Notes under the pieces: generated by a model
Database searches by the model: none
What the model was told of the DNA's origin: nothing
Seen by the model: the letters and a program-made list of their open reading frames with translations, nothing else
Made by a program: the position numbers and the translations under genes
Origin: an uncultured Alphaproteobacteria bacterium
GTDB taxonomy: Bacteria; Pseudomonadota; Alphaproteobacteria; RF32; CAG-239
Direction of reading: 5' to 3'
Assembly: GCA_910585375.1 (NCBI GenBank)
Contig: CAJUCZ010000006.1
Coordinates: forward strand, 1-64,000
DNA: 64,000 bases
Shown: positions 1 through 7,482 of the stretch, piece after piece
Numbering within the stretch: the first letter of the stretch is position 1
Layout: the number at the start of each line of letters is the position of its first letter

Positions 1-578
1 GGAACGGCTCTTATGTCGGCTCTTCCGAATGCGGCAGCTGCTATTCATGTTCCGACAGATGTTCTTCCGGTTCCCGTGGCGGAGCCAGCTGTTCTTCCGG
101 TTATGACGAGGTTTATGTCGGTTCGACCGAATGCGGCTCAAGCTGTTACGGCTGTGAGAAGCATTATCACTCTTATTCCTGCCCGTACGGATATTCAACA
201 TCAAGCAGCTCTTGTAATTACGGGTATGATACCGCGTCAAAATCCTGTTCCTGCGGCGCGACAAACGGTACTTGCTACAAATGCAAGGCTAAACCGGCTG
301 AGCCGCCTTGCACTTATTCTGTTGAAACTCCTTACTCTTCTCCAACTGCTTGTCAAGACAACAGAAATGAAAATGCAGCGTGGTATTTTAAATTTCCTAA
401 CACAGTTGCTGCAACCTGTCCTCATAAATTTTATAAGAATGGAGAATATGTCAAAACGTATTACACCCGTGTCAATGGATATGATACCCCCGAAGAATGT
501 GAAGCAAATCGTAAAAATGATTCTTGCAGCAATGGCGTAGCAGAAGCAGAGGGACAAGCTGCCGCTCTTTGCAGATAA
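1..578 (+). CDS. Cys-rich protein, 3' part of gene (5' end outside window)
   Basis: The open frame begins at base 3 and runs to a TAA at 576-578, so the gene enters from upstream and no start is visible. The visible 191 residues contain about 20 cysteines, mostly in short CxxC and SSC spacings among Gly, Ser and Tyr, followed by a less Cys-rich C-terminal part with conserved-looking FKFPNTVAATC. The composition matches the secreted Cys-rich protein at 2370-3530, so the two are probably related exported, disulfide-rich proteins. Function is unknown. A different frame (13-540) is also open but gives a hydrophobic protein without recognisable composition and is taken as a shadow. Confidence 0.7.
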   Translation, partial: NGSYVGSSECGSCYSCSDRCSSGSRGGASCSSGYDEVYVGSTECGSSCYGCEKHYHSYSCPYGYSTSSSSCNYGYDTASKSCSCGATNGTCYKCKAKPAEPPCTYSVETPYSSPTACQDNRNENAAWYFKFPNTVAATCPHKFYKNGEYVKTYYTRVNGYDTPEECEANRKNDSCSNGVAEAEGQAAALCR

Positions 579-599
579 AATACGTCTGCAATCAAAAAG

Positions 600-625
600 G
601 TCCGGTTTTGAAACCGGACTTTTTT
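600..625. terminator. Bidirectional intrinsic terminator
   Basis: A 9-bp perfect stem (GTCCGGTTT / AAACCGGAC, 600-608 and 611-619) with a 2-base gap is followed by a T run on the plus strand. It is preceded by an A run that gives CCTTTTTG on the minus strand. It lies between the convergent Cys-rich gene and ispA. Confidence 0.85.
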
Positions 626-1523
626 ACTTTTCCCTGTCAATAATGTATTGTGCCAAATCTTTAAGAATGCCGGCTTTTTCTCCAAACACAGACAATGCCG
701 TTTTGGCGTCTTCCACCAGTTTTATGGCAATAGCCCGCGCTTCGTCAATACCACACAGGCTGACGAAAGTCAGCTTGTCTTGTGCCGCGTCTTTATTCAG
801 GGTTTTGCCGACCAATTCCTGATTGCCGGTTACATCCAGAATGTCATCGGCAATCTGAAAGGCCATGCCGATGTTTCTTGCATAAACCATCAATGCATTA
901 TGTTCTTCGGTTGTTGCCCTTCCCAAAACCGAACCGGCTTCACAGGCAAAACGCAAAAGCCTACCCGTTTTCATTGCCTCAATATTCTTAATCAGGTCAT
1001 ATTGATCATCAGCCGGCGTTTCTCTTTCTGCATACAAATCCAGCATCTGTCCGGCAACCATACCGGTAAAAGCGCCGGCACCCTGTGCCAGAAGCTGAAT
1101 CAGCTGACAACGGATTCTCGCATCATCAGCAGTCTTTTTATGGCTCAGGATTTCAAAAGCATAAGTAAGCAAGCCGTCTCCGGCCAAAATTGCCGTAGCT
1201 TCATCAAATTGTTTATGGCAGGTTGGTTTGCCGCGCCGCAAGTCATCATTATCCATTGCCGGCAAATCATCATGAATTAGAGAATACGAGTGCAGGCATT
1301 CCAACGCTGCACCTACCCGCAGATATTGCTCCGGTGAAACGTCAAAAAGCTTGGCTGTCTCAGCCACCAAAAAAGGGCGCAGCCTTTTTCCGCCGTTTGT
1401 TACGGAATAGGCCATTGCTTCAGCCACACGCTTTTCCGGCCCGTCCGGCAACGGAAAATATCCGGCAATATAAGCATTAAATTCTTTTGCAAAAGCATTT
1501 ATAATTTGCTTGACATCAGACAT
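624..1523 (-). CDS. ispA: Farnesyl diphosphate synthase (polyprenyl synthetase)
   Basis: IspA condenses isopentenyl diphosphate with DMAPP and GPP to farnesyl diphosphate, the precursor of undecaprenyl phosphate and quinone side chains, in the cytoplasm. The protein of 299 residues carries the first Asp-rich motif DDLPAMD at residues 85-91 and the second, DDILD, at about 226-230, with the GGKRLRP substrate loop near the N-terminus; length is normal for the family. I chose the ATG at 1523, one base after the xseB stop, rather than an in-frame start 21 bases upstream inside xseB. The xseB-ispA pairing is common in proteobacteria, where dxs often follows; dxs is not here, and the gene ends at a terminator. 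Confidence 0.93.
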   Translation of the reverse strand: MSDVKQIINAFAKEFNAYIAGYFPLPDGPEKRVAEAMAYSVTNGGKRLRPFLVAETAKLFDVSPEQYLRVGAALECLHSYSLIHDDLPAMDNDDLRRGKPTCHKQFDEATAILAGDGLLTYAFEILSHKKTADDARIRCQLIQLLAQGAGAFTGMVAGQMLDLYAERETPADDQYDLIKNIEAMKTGRLLRFACEAGSVLGRATTEEHNALMVYARNIGMAFQIADDILDVTGNQELVGKTLNKDAAQDKLTFVSLCGIDEARAIAIKLVEDAKTALSVFGEKAGILKDLAQYIIDREK

Positions 1524-1524
1524 C

Positions 1525-1770
1525 TCAGGCCTCCGCGGCATCAAGCGGTACGGTTTTCATTTCGCCGTCCGGCCCGATGTCAATCTTTTCAATCTTAAGC
1601 TGAGCGGCTTTTAGCTTGCTTTCACAAAGTTGCTTAAGCGCAACAGCCTTTTCATAAGCTGCAATCGCATCATCAAGCTTGATCCGGCCGCTTTCCAATT
1701 CTCTCACAATTGTTTCAAGCTGAGCCAAAGCGTCTTCAAAACTCAAATTATTCAATTCATCATTATTCAT
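1525..1770 (-). CDS. xseB: Exodeoxyribonuclease VII small subunit
   Basis: XseB is the small subunit of exonuclease VII, which degrades single-stranded DNA in mismatch repair and damage processing together with XseA (not in this window). The 81-residue protein shows the typical start with LSFEDALAQLETIVREL, then a second helix with ALKQLCESKL, as in the family two-helix fold. A GAGGAGA ribosome binding site lies 6 bases before the ATG. It is the first gene of a two-gene transcript with ispA, one base apart. Confidence 0.93.
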   Translation of the reverse strand: MNNDELNNLSFEDALAQLETIVRELESGRIKLDDAIAAYEKAVALKQLCESKLKAAQLKIEKIDIGPDGEMKTVPLDAAEA

Positions 1771-1950
1771 AATACTCTCCTCAAAATTTAGAACATCTTA
1801 TTACATTCTATCCATAATATCAAGACGGGGGATATATGTTACCCCATACTTTTGGGCCAAAGCCATAAGCTATATATCAATTGGCTTTATTAGACCTGTT
1901 TTAACACTCAGAAAAATGATATGTTAGTAATGTATTATAGGAGAAAAAAC

Positions 1951-2259
1951 ATGGATAATTTGGCAATTAGTTTCGGCTCAAAACTGTTAAAAGCCTTAGG
2001 CAATGCCAAGCGGTTAGAAATATTATACCACCTGCAGCAAAAAGAACTGAAAGTCGGAGATTTGGAAAACATGGTGGGCTTGTCACAATCAGCGCTTTCT
2101 CAACACTTGGCAGTATTAAGAGCTGAAAATTTAGTAAAAACACGTCGGGAAGCACAGACAATTTTTTATTCTATTAAAAGTGAAAAAGTCACAAAAATCT
2201 TAAACTTGCTTGATAATATGTATAACAAACCTTACAAAACGGCAAAAATAGAAAAATAA
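1951..2259 (+). CDS. ArsR-family winged-helix transcriptional regulator
   Basis: This is a 102-residue DNA-binding protein of the ArsR/SmtB fold: an LGNAKRLEIL opening helix, recognition helix with SQSALSQHLAVLR at about 45-57, then a beta wing (KTRREAQTIFYSI). It has no cysteine at all, so the classical CxC metal site is absent and the signal it senses cannot be stated. The fold is closest to the group that includes BigR and SdpR-like regulators. The start at 1951 follows TAGGAG at 1938-1943; an in-frame ATG at 1921 lacks a good ribosome binding site. It stands alone, convergent with a Cys-rich protein gene and divergent from xseB, so its target is not evident. Confidence 0.85.
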   Translation: MDNLAISFGSKLLKALGNAKRLEILYHLQQKELKVGDLENMVGLSQSALSQHLAVLRAENLVKTRREAQTIFYSIKSEKVTKILNLLDNMYNKPYKTAKIEK

Positions 2260-2306
2260 AGCTTTACAAAACTTTCCGAACAACCTTAAAAAAAATCAAA
2301 CAAACG

Positions 2307-2341
2307 AAAAACAGCACGGATCTAACATCAGTGCTGTTTTT
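2307..2341. terminator. Bidirectional intrinsic terminator
   Basis: An 11-bp stem AAAAACAGCAC / GTGCTGTTTTT (2307-2317 and 2331-2341) separates the convergent ArsR regulator and the Cys-rich protein gene. T runs lie on both strands. Confidence 0.85.
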
Positions 2342-2369
2342 TACTTCTTGCCGGTATTAACTCTGCATT

Positions 2370-3530
2370 TTAATTACAATACATTTTTGTATCATAACCA
2401 TAGTGTCCGCATCCTTCCCATGACGGAGTACGTCCACAACTGCGACACTGTGCAATAAGGTCACTACACAGAGGATCCATCCAGAAACGGTCAACACAAG
2501 CAGCAAGACCACCACAATAGCTTCCTACATCATCACAACAGAAATTATGATAATCAGCAGGAAGACTACAACTTGAGCCGCCGGATCCACCACCGCCGCA
2601 CCCTGAGCCGCCGCATTGGGGATCACAAGGCTCTATGGTTCCGTCCTTGCAACAGTTTGTGTGACAAGTTGAGTGAACCGGACACCAGTTAGAAGAAGAT
2701 GAGTTACAGCAGGAAGAACATTTTGTGCAAGTTCCGCCGCACCCGTCAGAAACTGTATAAGAACCGCAGGAACACCCGGATTGGCTTGTACAGCTTGGTG
2801 TGCAGCAAGCTTGATAAGGATAGTAACAAGTCTTTGTATTACATCCGTTCTTGGTCGACCCGCCACAACCTCCGGGGTTGGAAGTCGAAGTTCCGGACGG
2901 ACAGTTCATGTTGCAGGTGTAGTAGCAGGCATACTCGCAGCCGTCGGTACCGTTCGTGCCGTAGGATGAAGAGGACAGCGAAGTATAAGCCGGACAACCG
3001 GAAGGCGCACAGCAGGTGCCGTAGGATGAATCGTAAGTACAACGACCGGAGTTCTTTTTAAGCTTCTGACCGGACGGACAAGTCTTGGTAAAACCGGTTT
3101 CCTTACAAGCCCGGTCATTGTCTCTTTTACAACCTTTGTAAAGGGAACCGTAACTAGGACAAGGCTGGTCAACATAGTTCGGGATAGAACATGAGGTCGT
3201 GTTATATCCGTTTTGCTTACACCAAGTCTGAGCATCGCATTTAAGATAATGGTCATCCCGGTTACATTCCGCAACTTTAGCATAATACTGCGGACATTGA
3301 CCTGAAGCGTAATAGGTAAAGCCTTTGCTTTCACAAAAGGCAGTATCTTCGTTCATATTCATGTTTCCGCCACCGCCGGCCAAGTCTTCATCCTGACAAT
3401 CAGGCAGGAAACAGACACCTGCAAAGGCGGAAGAAGGCGGGAGAAGGACCGAGAAAGCGGCGACAATAGAAAACATTGACACCGCTGACTTAAGTTTCAT
3501 GTGTAGCATACAAATATTAATGTTTTTCAT
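2370..3530 (-). CDS. Secreted, extremely cysteine-rich protein
   Basis: The 386-residue product has an N-terminal signal peptide (hydrophobic segment about 17-35, cleavage likely after SSAFA) and about 50 cysteines in the mature part. They are spread as CC, CxC and CxxC pairs between Gly/Ser/Tyr/Asn-rich stretches, with a GCGGGGSGGSSC linker near residue 315 and a less repetitive C-terminal part containing a CCDDVGSYCGG segment. This suggests an exported protein stabilised by many disulfides; function is unknown and no catalytic motif was seen. GGGAG precedes the start by about 6 bases and a consensus promoter lies just upstream, so it is probably strongly expressed as a single gene. It resembles the truncated gene at 1-578. 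Confidence 0.8.
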   Translation of the reverse strand: MKNINICMLHMKLKSAVSMFSIVAAFSVLLPPSSAFAGVCFLPDCQDEDLAGGGGNMNMNEDTAFCESKGFTYYASGQCPQYYAKVAECNRDDHYLKCDAQTWCKQNGYNTTSCSIPNYVDQPCPSYGSLYKGCKRDNDRACKETGFTKTCPSGQKLKKNSGRCTYDSSYGTCCAPSGCPAYTSLSSSSYGTNGTDGCEYACYYTCNMNCPSGTSTSNPGGCGGSTKNGCNTKTCYYPYQACCTPSCTSQSGCSCGSYTVSDGCGGTCTKCSSCCNSSSSNWCPVHSTCHTNCCKDGTIEPCDPQCGGSGCGGGGSGGSSCSLPADYHNFCCDDVGSYCGGLAACVDRFWMDPLCSDLIAQCRSCGRTPSWEGCGHYGYDTKMYCN

Positions 3531-3566
3531 CGGCTTTCTCCCATAATAGTTTTTATACTAACTTGC

Positions 3567-3595
3567 ATCTTATCACAAAAAGACGCCGTTGTCAA
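3567..3595 (-). promoter_or_regulatory. Sigma-70 type promoter of the Cys-rich protein gene
   Basis: Reading the minus strand: TTGACA at 3595-3590, a 17-base spacer and TAAGAT at 3572-3567. This predicts a leader of roughly 30 bases before the ATG at 3530. The -35 box is a perfect consensus match. Confidence 0.75.
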
Positions 3596-3707
3596 TACAG
3601 TCTGGAAGAGTACAGGGCAATTTTGGCTAATACCCTAAAAAACAAGAATATTTCACACCTTTAAGGAGTATATATTTTTTCTAATATACCTATAATCTGT
3701 CGAAAAA

Positions 3708-3869
3708 TTACCAGGGAACACCTTCAATACAACGGTCGGGATTCTCCTGACAAAACCCGTCCTGACGCTCCCCGCCATTATATAATCTTTGCCGTTCTTC
3801 AGGAAAATCTCCGACATTCAGCGTACAGGCGTTCAACGCCAAAAACAACACAAATACAAGTTTTTTCAT
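3708..3869 (-). CDS. Small predicted lipoprotein
   Basis: The product is a 53-residue protein with Lys-Lys, a hydrophobic stretch and an LNAC lipobox, so Cys 15 would be the lipidated residue after signal peptidase II cleavage. The mature part is only about 40 residues, hydrophilic, with two further cysteines (GFCQENPDRC). The start at 3869 follows AGAGGATG; a longer in-frame reading from 3902 would hide the signal peptide and is rejected. It lies 8 bases downstream of the membrane protein at 3878-4246 and is probably cotranscribed. Function is unknown. Confidence 0.7.
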   Translation of the reverse strand: MKKLVFVLFLALNACTLNVGDFPEERQRLYNGGERQDGFCQENPDRCIEGVPW

Positions 3870-3877
3870 TTCATCCT

Positions 3878-4246
3878 CTAAAACACAATTATAACAGCCC
3901 AAACAACCAAAGCAACCGTCATCAAACGGGCAATCCCGCTCAACCAGCGACTGCGCTCATAAGCGGCAGAAGCCCTCCAAATGCCGATAACAACATTTAA
4001 AAGATAAAAAATCCAGACCAAAATCATGGTAATATAGCATAAAGTCCATAATATGGCCATGGTATCCGGCGCCAGCAGACTAAAATTTTGAGTATAATAA
4101 GCCAGCAAATCAGATGTTTGGGTTTGCCGGAGCAACAACTTTTCAAAGATTTTAACAACAAACGTTAACAACGCACCATACAAAACCCCGAATTTCCACA
4201 ATGTCTCACTGAGAGACAGCTCTCCGGCACGCATTTTTTTAAACAT
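3878..4246 (-). CDS. Predicted inner-membrane protein, three transmembrane segments
   Basis: The 122-residue product has hydrophobic segments at about 17-40, 59-85 and 100-122, with the last reaching the very C-terminus (ALVVWAVIIVF). The N-terminus is basic (MFKKMRAGELS). The start at 4246 is preceded by GGAGAAGGAC; the in-frame start at 4339 would add a hydrophilic stretch without a ribosome binding site. It forms a small operon with the lipoprotein gene downstream. I do not recognise the family. Confidence 0.65.
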   Translation of the reverse strand: MFKKMRAGELSLSETLWKFGVLYGALLTFVVKIFEKLLLRQTQTSDLLAYYTQNFSLLAPDTMAILWTLCYITMILVWIFYLLNVVIGIWRASAAYERSRWLSGIARLMTVALVVWAVIIVF

Positions 4247-4348
4247 TTTCTTTGTCCTTCTCCAATTTAAGATACATTTATTGTTATCAAGCTGATGATT
4301 ATTGGCAAGCGTTTTATAAGACTTATGCGCAAATGACAAAATCGGATA

Positions 4349-4377
4349 AAAAAACGGGAGATTATCTCCCGTTTTTT
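4349..4377. terminator. Intrinsic terminator after sdaA
   Basis: A 13-bp stem AAAAAACGGGAGA / TCTCCCGTTTTTT with a TTA loop directly follows the sdaA stop codon on the minus strand. The symmetrical A and T runs make it usable in both directions. Confidence 0.85.
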
Positions 4378-5758
4378 AACAATTGGCATGATTAACGGCC
4401 AGTCCGCCCAAAGATGTCTCTTTATACTTATTATTCATATCACGCCCGGTATCAAACATTGTCTTGATAACACTGTCCAAAGACACAATATGGTTTCCGT
4501 CCCCTTTCATGGCAATCCGTGCCGAATTAACGGCTTTTACCGCTCCCATAGCGTTACGCTCAATACACGGCACCTGCACCAACCCGCCGATCGGGTCACA
4601 AGTCAGCCCCAGATTATGCTCCATGGCAATCTCCGCCGCATTTTCAATCTGCTTGTTTGTGCCGCCCATTGCCGCTGCCAAACCCGCTGCCGCCATAGAA
4701 CAGGCCACACCGACCTCCCCCTGGCAGCCGACTTCCGCGCCGGAAATTGAGGCATTGGTACGATACAGGCTGCAAATCGCCGATGCTGTCAGCAAAAACT
4801 TTATAGTACCGTCTTCCACGCTGTTTTCCGATTTCTTACTGGCGATTCGTTCAAAATACCGCATAACCGCAGGAATAATTCCTGCCGACCCCATCGTCGG
4901 CGCCGTCACGATCTGCCCGCCGGAAGCATTCTCTTCCGCCACGGCAAACCCCCACAGATTAATCCAATCAACAATCATCAGCGGATCATAATCATTATTC
5001 AAAAACCTCTCTTCAAGCCGTCTGGCAATCTCCGGTGCCTTACGCGGCAAATTAAGGCCTCCGGGCAAAATTCCGCCGGTACGCATTCCCCGCTCCAAAG
5101 AAGCCTGCATAATCCTGTCAATTTTCTTAATCTGTGCCAAAACCTCATCCTTGCTGCGCAGGGCTGTTTCATTGGCCATAACCAGTTCGGCAATACTCAG
5201 GCCGTTTTTCCCGCATAAGGCAATCAGTTCCTCACAACTGCTGAAATCATATGGAACAACATATGGTTCACGCTCTGTCCGGCGTTTTATCTCGTCTTTG
5301 CGGGCAACAGTGCCGCCGCCGACGGAAAAATACGTTTCTTCCAGCAGCAGACGCCCGTCCTTATCATAAGCCTTAAAAGTCATCCCATTGGAATGTTCCG
5401 GTAAAAACGTTTCTTTTTCAAAAATAACATCGCGCTCCAGATCAAAGGCTATGGCTTTTTCCTGTGCCAAATGCAAAATTTTGTCACGCTGGGCAGCCAC
5501 AACATAAGGTTTTTCCGGATCAATTGCCTCTGCTTCCAACGCCATCAGCCCATACACAATCGCCTTAACCGTACCGTGCCCTTCGCCGGTCAGAGCCAGT
5601 GAGCCGTAAAGCGTGGTTTCAACCCGTTCGACTTTGCCAAAAACTTCATTGGCCTTCAGATTCTCAACATACCTTTTGGCTGCACGCATCGGTCCGACCG
5701 TATGTGAACTCGACGGTCCGACGCCGATCGAAAAAATTTCAAAAAAACTATAGTACAT
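4376..5758 (-). CDS. sdaA: L-serine dehydratase (L-serine ammonia-lyase, iron-sulfur type)
   Basis: SdaA converts L-serine to pyruvate and ammonia using a [4Fe-4S] cluster in the cytoplasm. The single-chain enzyme of 460 residues begins with the GPSSSHTVGP substrate loop (14-23) of the beta domain and has the alpha domain with cysteines at 345, 387 and 398, matching in spacing the three cluster ligands known from the Legionella enzyme. It ends in Cys 460, as that enzyme ends in a cysteine that enters the active site. The start is preceded by AGAGGAC that overlaps the stop of the upstream peptidase gene (8-base gap), so it is the last gene of a three-gene run. Serine breakdown downstream of a peptidase gene would suit amino-acid feeding. 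Confidence 0.95.
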   Translation of the reverse strand: MYYSFFEIFSIGVGPSSSHTVGPMRAAKRYVENLKANEVFGKVERVETTLYGSLALTGEGHGTVKAIVYGLMALEAEAIDPEKPYVVAAQRDKILHLAQEKAIAFDLERDVIFEKETFLPEHSNGMTFKAYDKDGRLLLEETYFSVGGGTVARKDEIKRRTEREPYVVPYDFSSCEELIALCGKNGLSIAELVMANETALRSKDEVLAQIKKIDRIMQASLERGMRTGGILPGGLNLPRKAPEIARRLEERFLNNDYDPLMIVDWINLWGFAVAEENASGGQIVTAPTMGSAGIIPAVMRYFERIASKKSENSVEDGTIKFLLTASAICSLYRTNASISGAEVGCQGEVGVACSMAAAGLAAAMGGTNKQIENAAEIAMEHNLGLTCDPIGGLVQVPCIERNAMGAVKAVNSARIAMKGDGNHIVSLDSVIKTMFDTGRDMNNKYKETSLGGLAVNHANC

Positions 5759-5766
5759 TCAGTCCT

Positions 5767-7482
5767 CTAAAAAAACATTTTTATATCTTTATACGGCTTC
5801 ACGCCCAACTCGGCATGAACCGCCGCAATTTTTTGCGAAACATCGCTCCAGACACTATAGCGTTCAATAAACTCTTTTGCCTTTTGCGGAGACATGGAAA
5901 GCTGAATCTCAACCGTATCTTCAAGCAACTGATTCATAACCTGCGGAAAGCGTTCAAAATCTATATGCAGTTTCATATCTTCGTCAAATGAAATCGCTTT
6001 ATTTTCCAACAAATAATTCAACTCAATCAGCTCAGCCACCCGATGCGGCAGAGACAATTGCGGTTTTGCTTTTCCGAACAGGCGATAAACCACATGAGTT
6101 ACATAAATCTTTTTCAGGGTTTCGTCATCAATAACACCGGCTTTGACATATTCCGGCATAAAGGCCATCGAGACAATATCCGCTTTATGCTCTTCAATAA
6201 TATGTTTATACTGCCCCAATCCGGTCTGATACCGGCTGTCAGGGCCCAAAGAATGGCCGTTTTCATGCCCTATGACAAACAAATGGTCGGTTTCGGGATC
6301 AAAATATCTGTGCAGTTCCGGTGCAACCAGCTTTTCCAAGAGCTTCTGATTTTTTTCTTTATCCACGCTCATTCTGACCTGACGATGATAAACATTACGC
6401 CGGCCGCCACCTGTTTTAATAGACAACTTGTCATTATTGGGCAAATTCTGCGCCGTTGTAATTCCGCCGCGGCATTGTGCATAATCGCCGGTTAACGCGG
6501 CCAAATCGGCATCAACCATTGTCTGCTTTAGTTCATCGCTTTTGTTGATATTTTGCTCATAACGCTCGGCAAACGGCATTTTTGCTGCCAATTCTTTCAT
6601 CAGATCCTTAAACTTGAGCAGCAGTTCCGTTCCCTGCTTATTGACGATTCCGACACGGATTCCCAACATATCTTTAGAATTGACCTCAATATCATAACGG
6701 TTAAGAAGTGCCATCAAAGCACTGTTTTCAAAAACACTCGGCGTAATCGTATCATCATAACATTCCCTGCTCAGCGTAAACTCAAGCTCGCTGTCCTGCA
6801 ACACCGCCCAATGCTTGTCCGCCAGCATATCCATATCTTCATTGTTCTGAATCAGTGCCTGCGCCTGCCACCCGAGATAATCCTTAAACTTCTCATCCGT
6901 GGTATAATGCGCGGCCACTTCAAGCTCATTGGCAATGGCTGAAAACTCTTTGGCAAAATACTCGGTATAATCTATGGCCTTTAACCCGTTGCCGTCACGC
7001 CGCACCATTGTCCGGGCGCTCAAAATTTTTCTGACCTCATCAACTTTGCCGGCTTCCAACATTTTTTGAATAATCTGATGAAATTCCTCAACCGTAAGAT
7101 CAATCGGATAAAAATTTCGTCCCGGCAGACCGGAAATCCCCTTAAAAATTTCCACCGGTCTGGCATCAAGGCCGTTCAGTCCCTCCACACCGTTCAAAGA
7201 CAGAAAAAGCTTAAGCGCCTTGGCGGCGTGAGAACTGCTTATTGCAGCCTTTTCCAAAGCTTTTCGCTGAACAATGTTCATATGGTGATCCTGCTCCTGC
7301 GAAACTTCATTCATGATTTTTGCCGCAGCCACCAAATGCTTCAAAGCTTTTTTATCACCTTCCTGCAATTTCTGATATCCTTCAAACCGCTCGTCAATCA
7401 AGACAACCGGCAGCATTTGCTCATTCAGCATTTTATCCAGCTCTGCCTCGCTGTAAGCAATCTCATATCCGTTAATTTCCAT
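5767..7482 (-). CDS. M49-like zinc metallopeptidase (dipeptidyl peptidase III related)
   Basis: The 571-residue cytoplasmic protein has a zinc-binding HENGH at 406-410 and a second motif EEHKAD at 430-435 that would supply the third ligand, as in family M49 (HExxGH plus EECRAD-like). Here the first motif is HExxH without the extra residue typical of classical DPP III, so it belongs to a divergent branch. M49 enzymes release dipeptides from short peptides. No signal peptide was seen. GGAGA precedes the start, and its first 11 bases overlap the end of the MEMO1-AMMECR1 fusion gene, so the two are translationally linked. The alternative is a general M49-like hydrolase with unknown substrate. Confidence 0.75.
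   Translation of the reverse strand: MEINGYEIAYSEAELDKMLNEQMLPVVLIDERFEGYQKLQEGDKKALKHLVAAAKIMNEVSQEQDHHMNIVQRKALEKAAISSSHAAKALKLFLSLNGVEGLNGLDARPVEIFKGISGLPGRNFYPIDLTVEEFHQIIQKMLEAGKVDEVRKILSARTMVRRDGNGLKAIDYTEYFAKEFSAIANELEVAAHYTTDEKFKDYLGWQAQALIQNNEDMDMLADKHWAVLQDSELEFTLSRECYDDTITPSVFENSALMALLNRYDIEVNSKDMLGIRVGIVNKQGTELLLKFKDLMKELAAKMPFAERYEQNINKSDELKQTMVDADLAALTGDYAQCRGGITTAQNLPNNDKLSIKTGGGRRNVYHRQVRMSVDKEKNQKLLEKLVAPELHRYFDPETDHLFVIGHENGHSLGPDSRYQTGLGQYKHIIEEHKADIVSMAFMPEYVKAGVIDDETLKKIYVTHVVYRLFGKAKPQLSLPHRVAELIELNYLLENKAISFDEDMKLHIDFERFPQVMNQLLEDTVEIQLSMSPQKAKEFIERYSVWSDVSQKIAAVHAELGVKPYKDIKMFF

Noticed and set aside
13..540. Open frame of 175 codons at the left edge
   Set aside because: It is a different frame of the Cys-rich gene, which has the typical composition and reaches its stop at 578.
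1771..1950. Inverted repeats before the ArsR gene (AAAGCCA / TGGCTTT and GGGG / CCCC)
   Set aside because: Too imperfect and without other evidence to call an operator or terminator.
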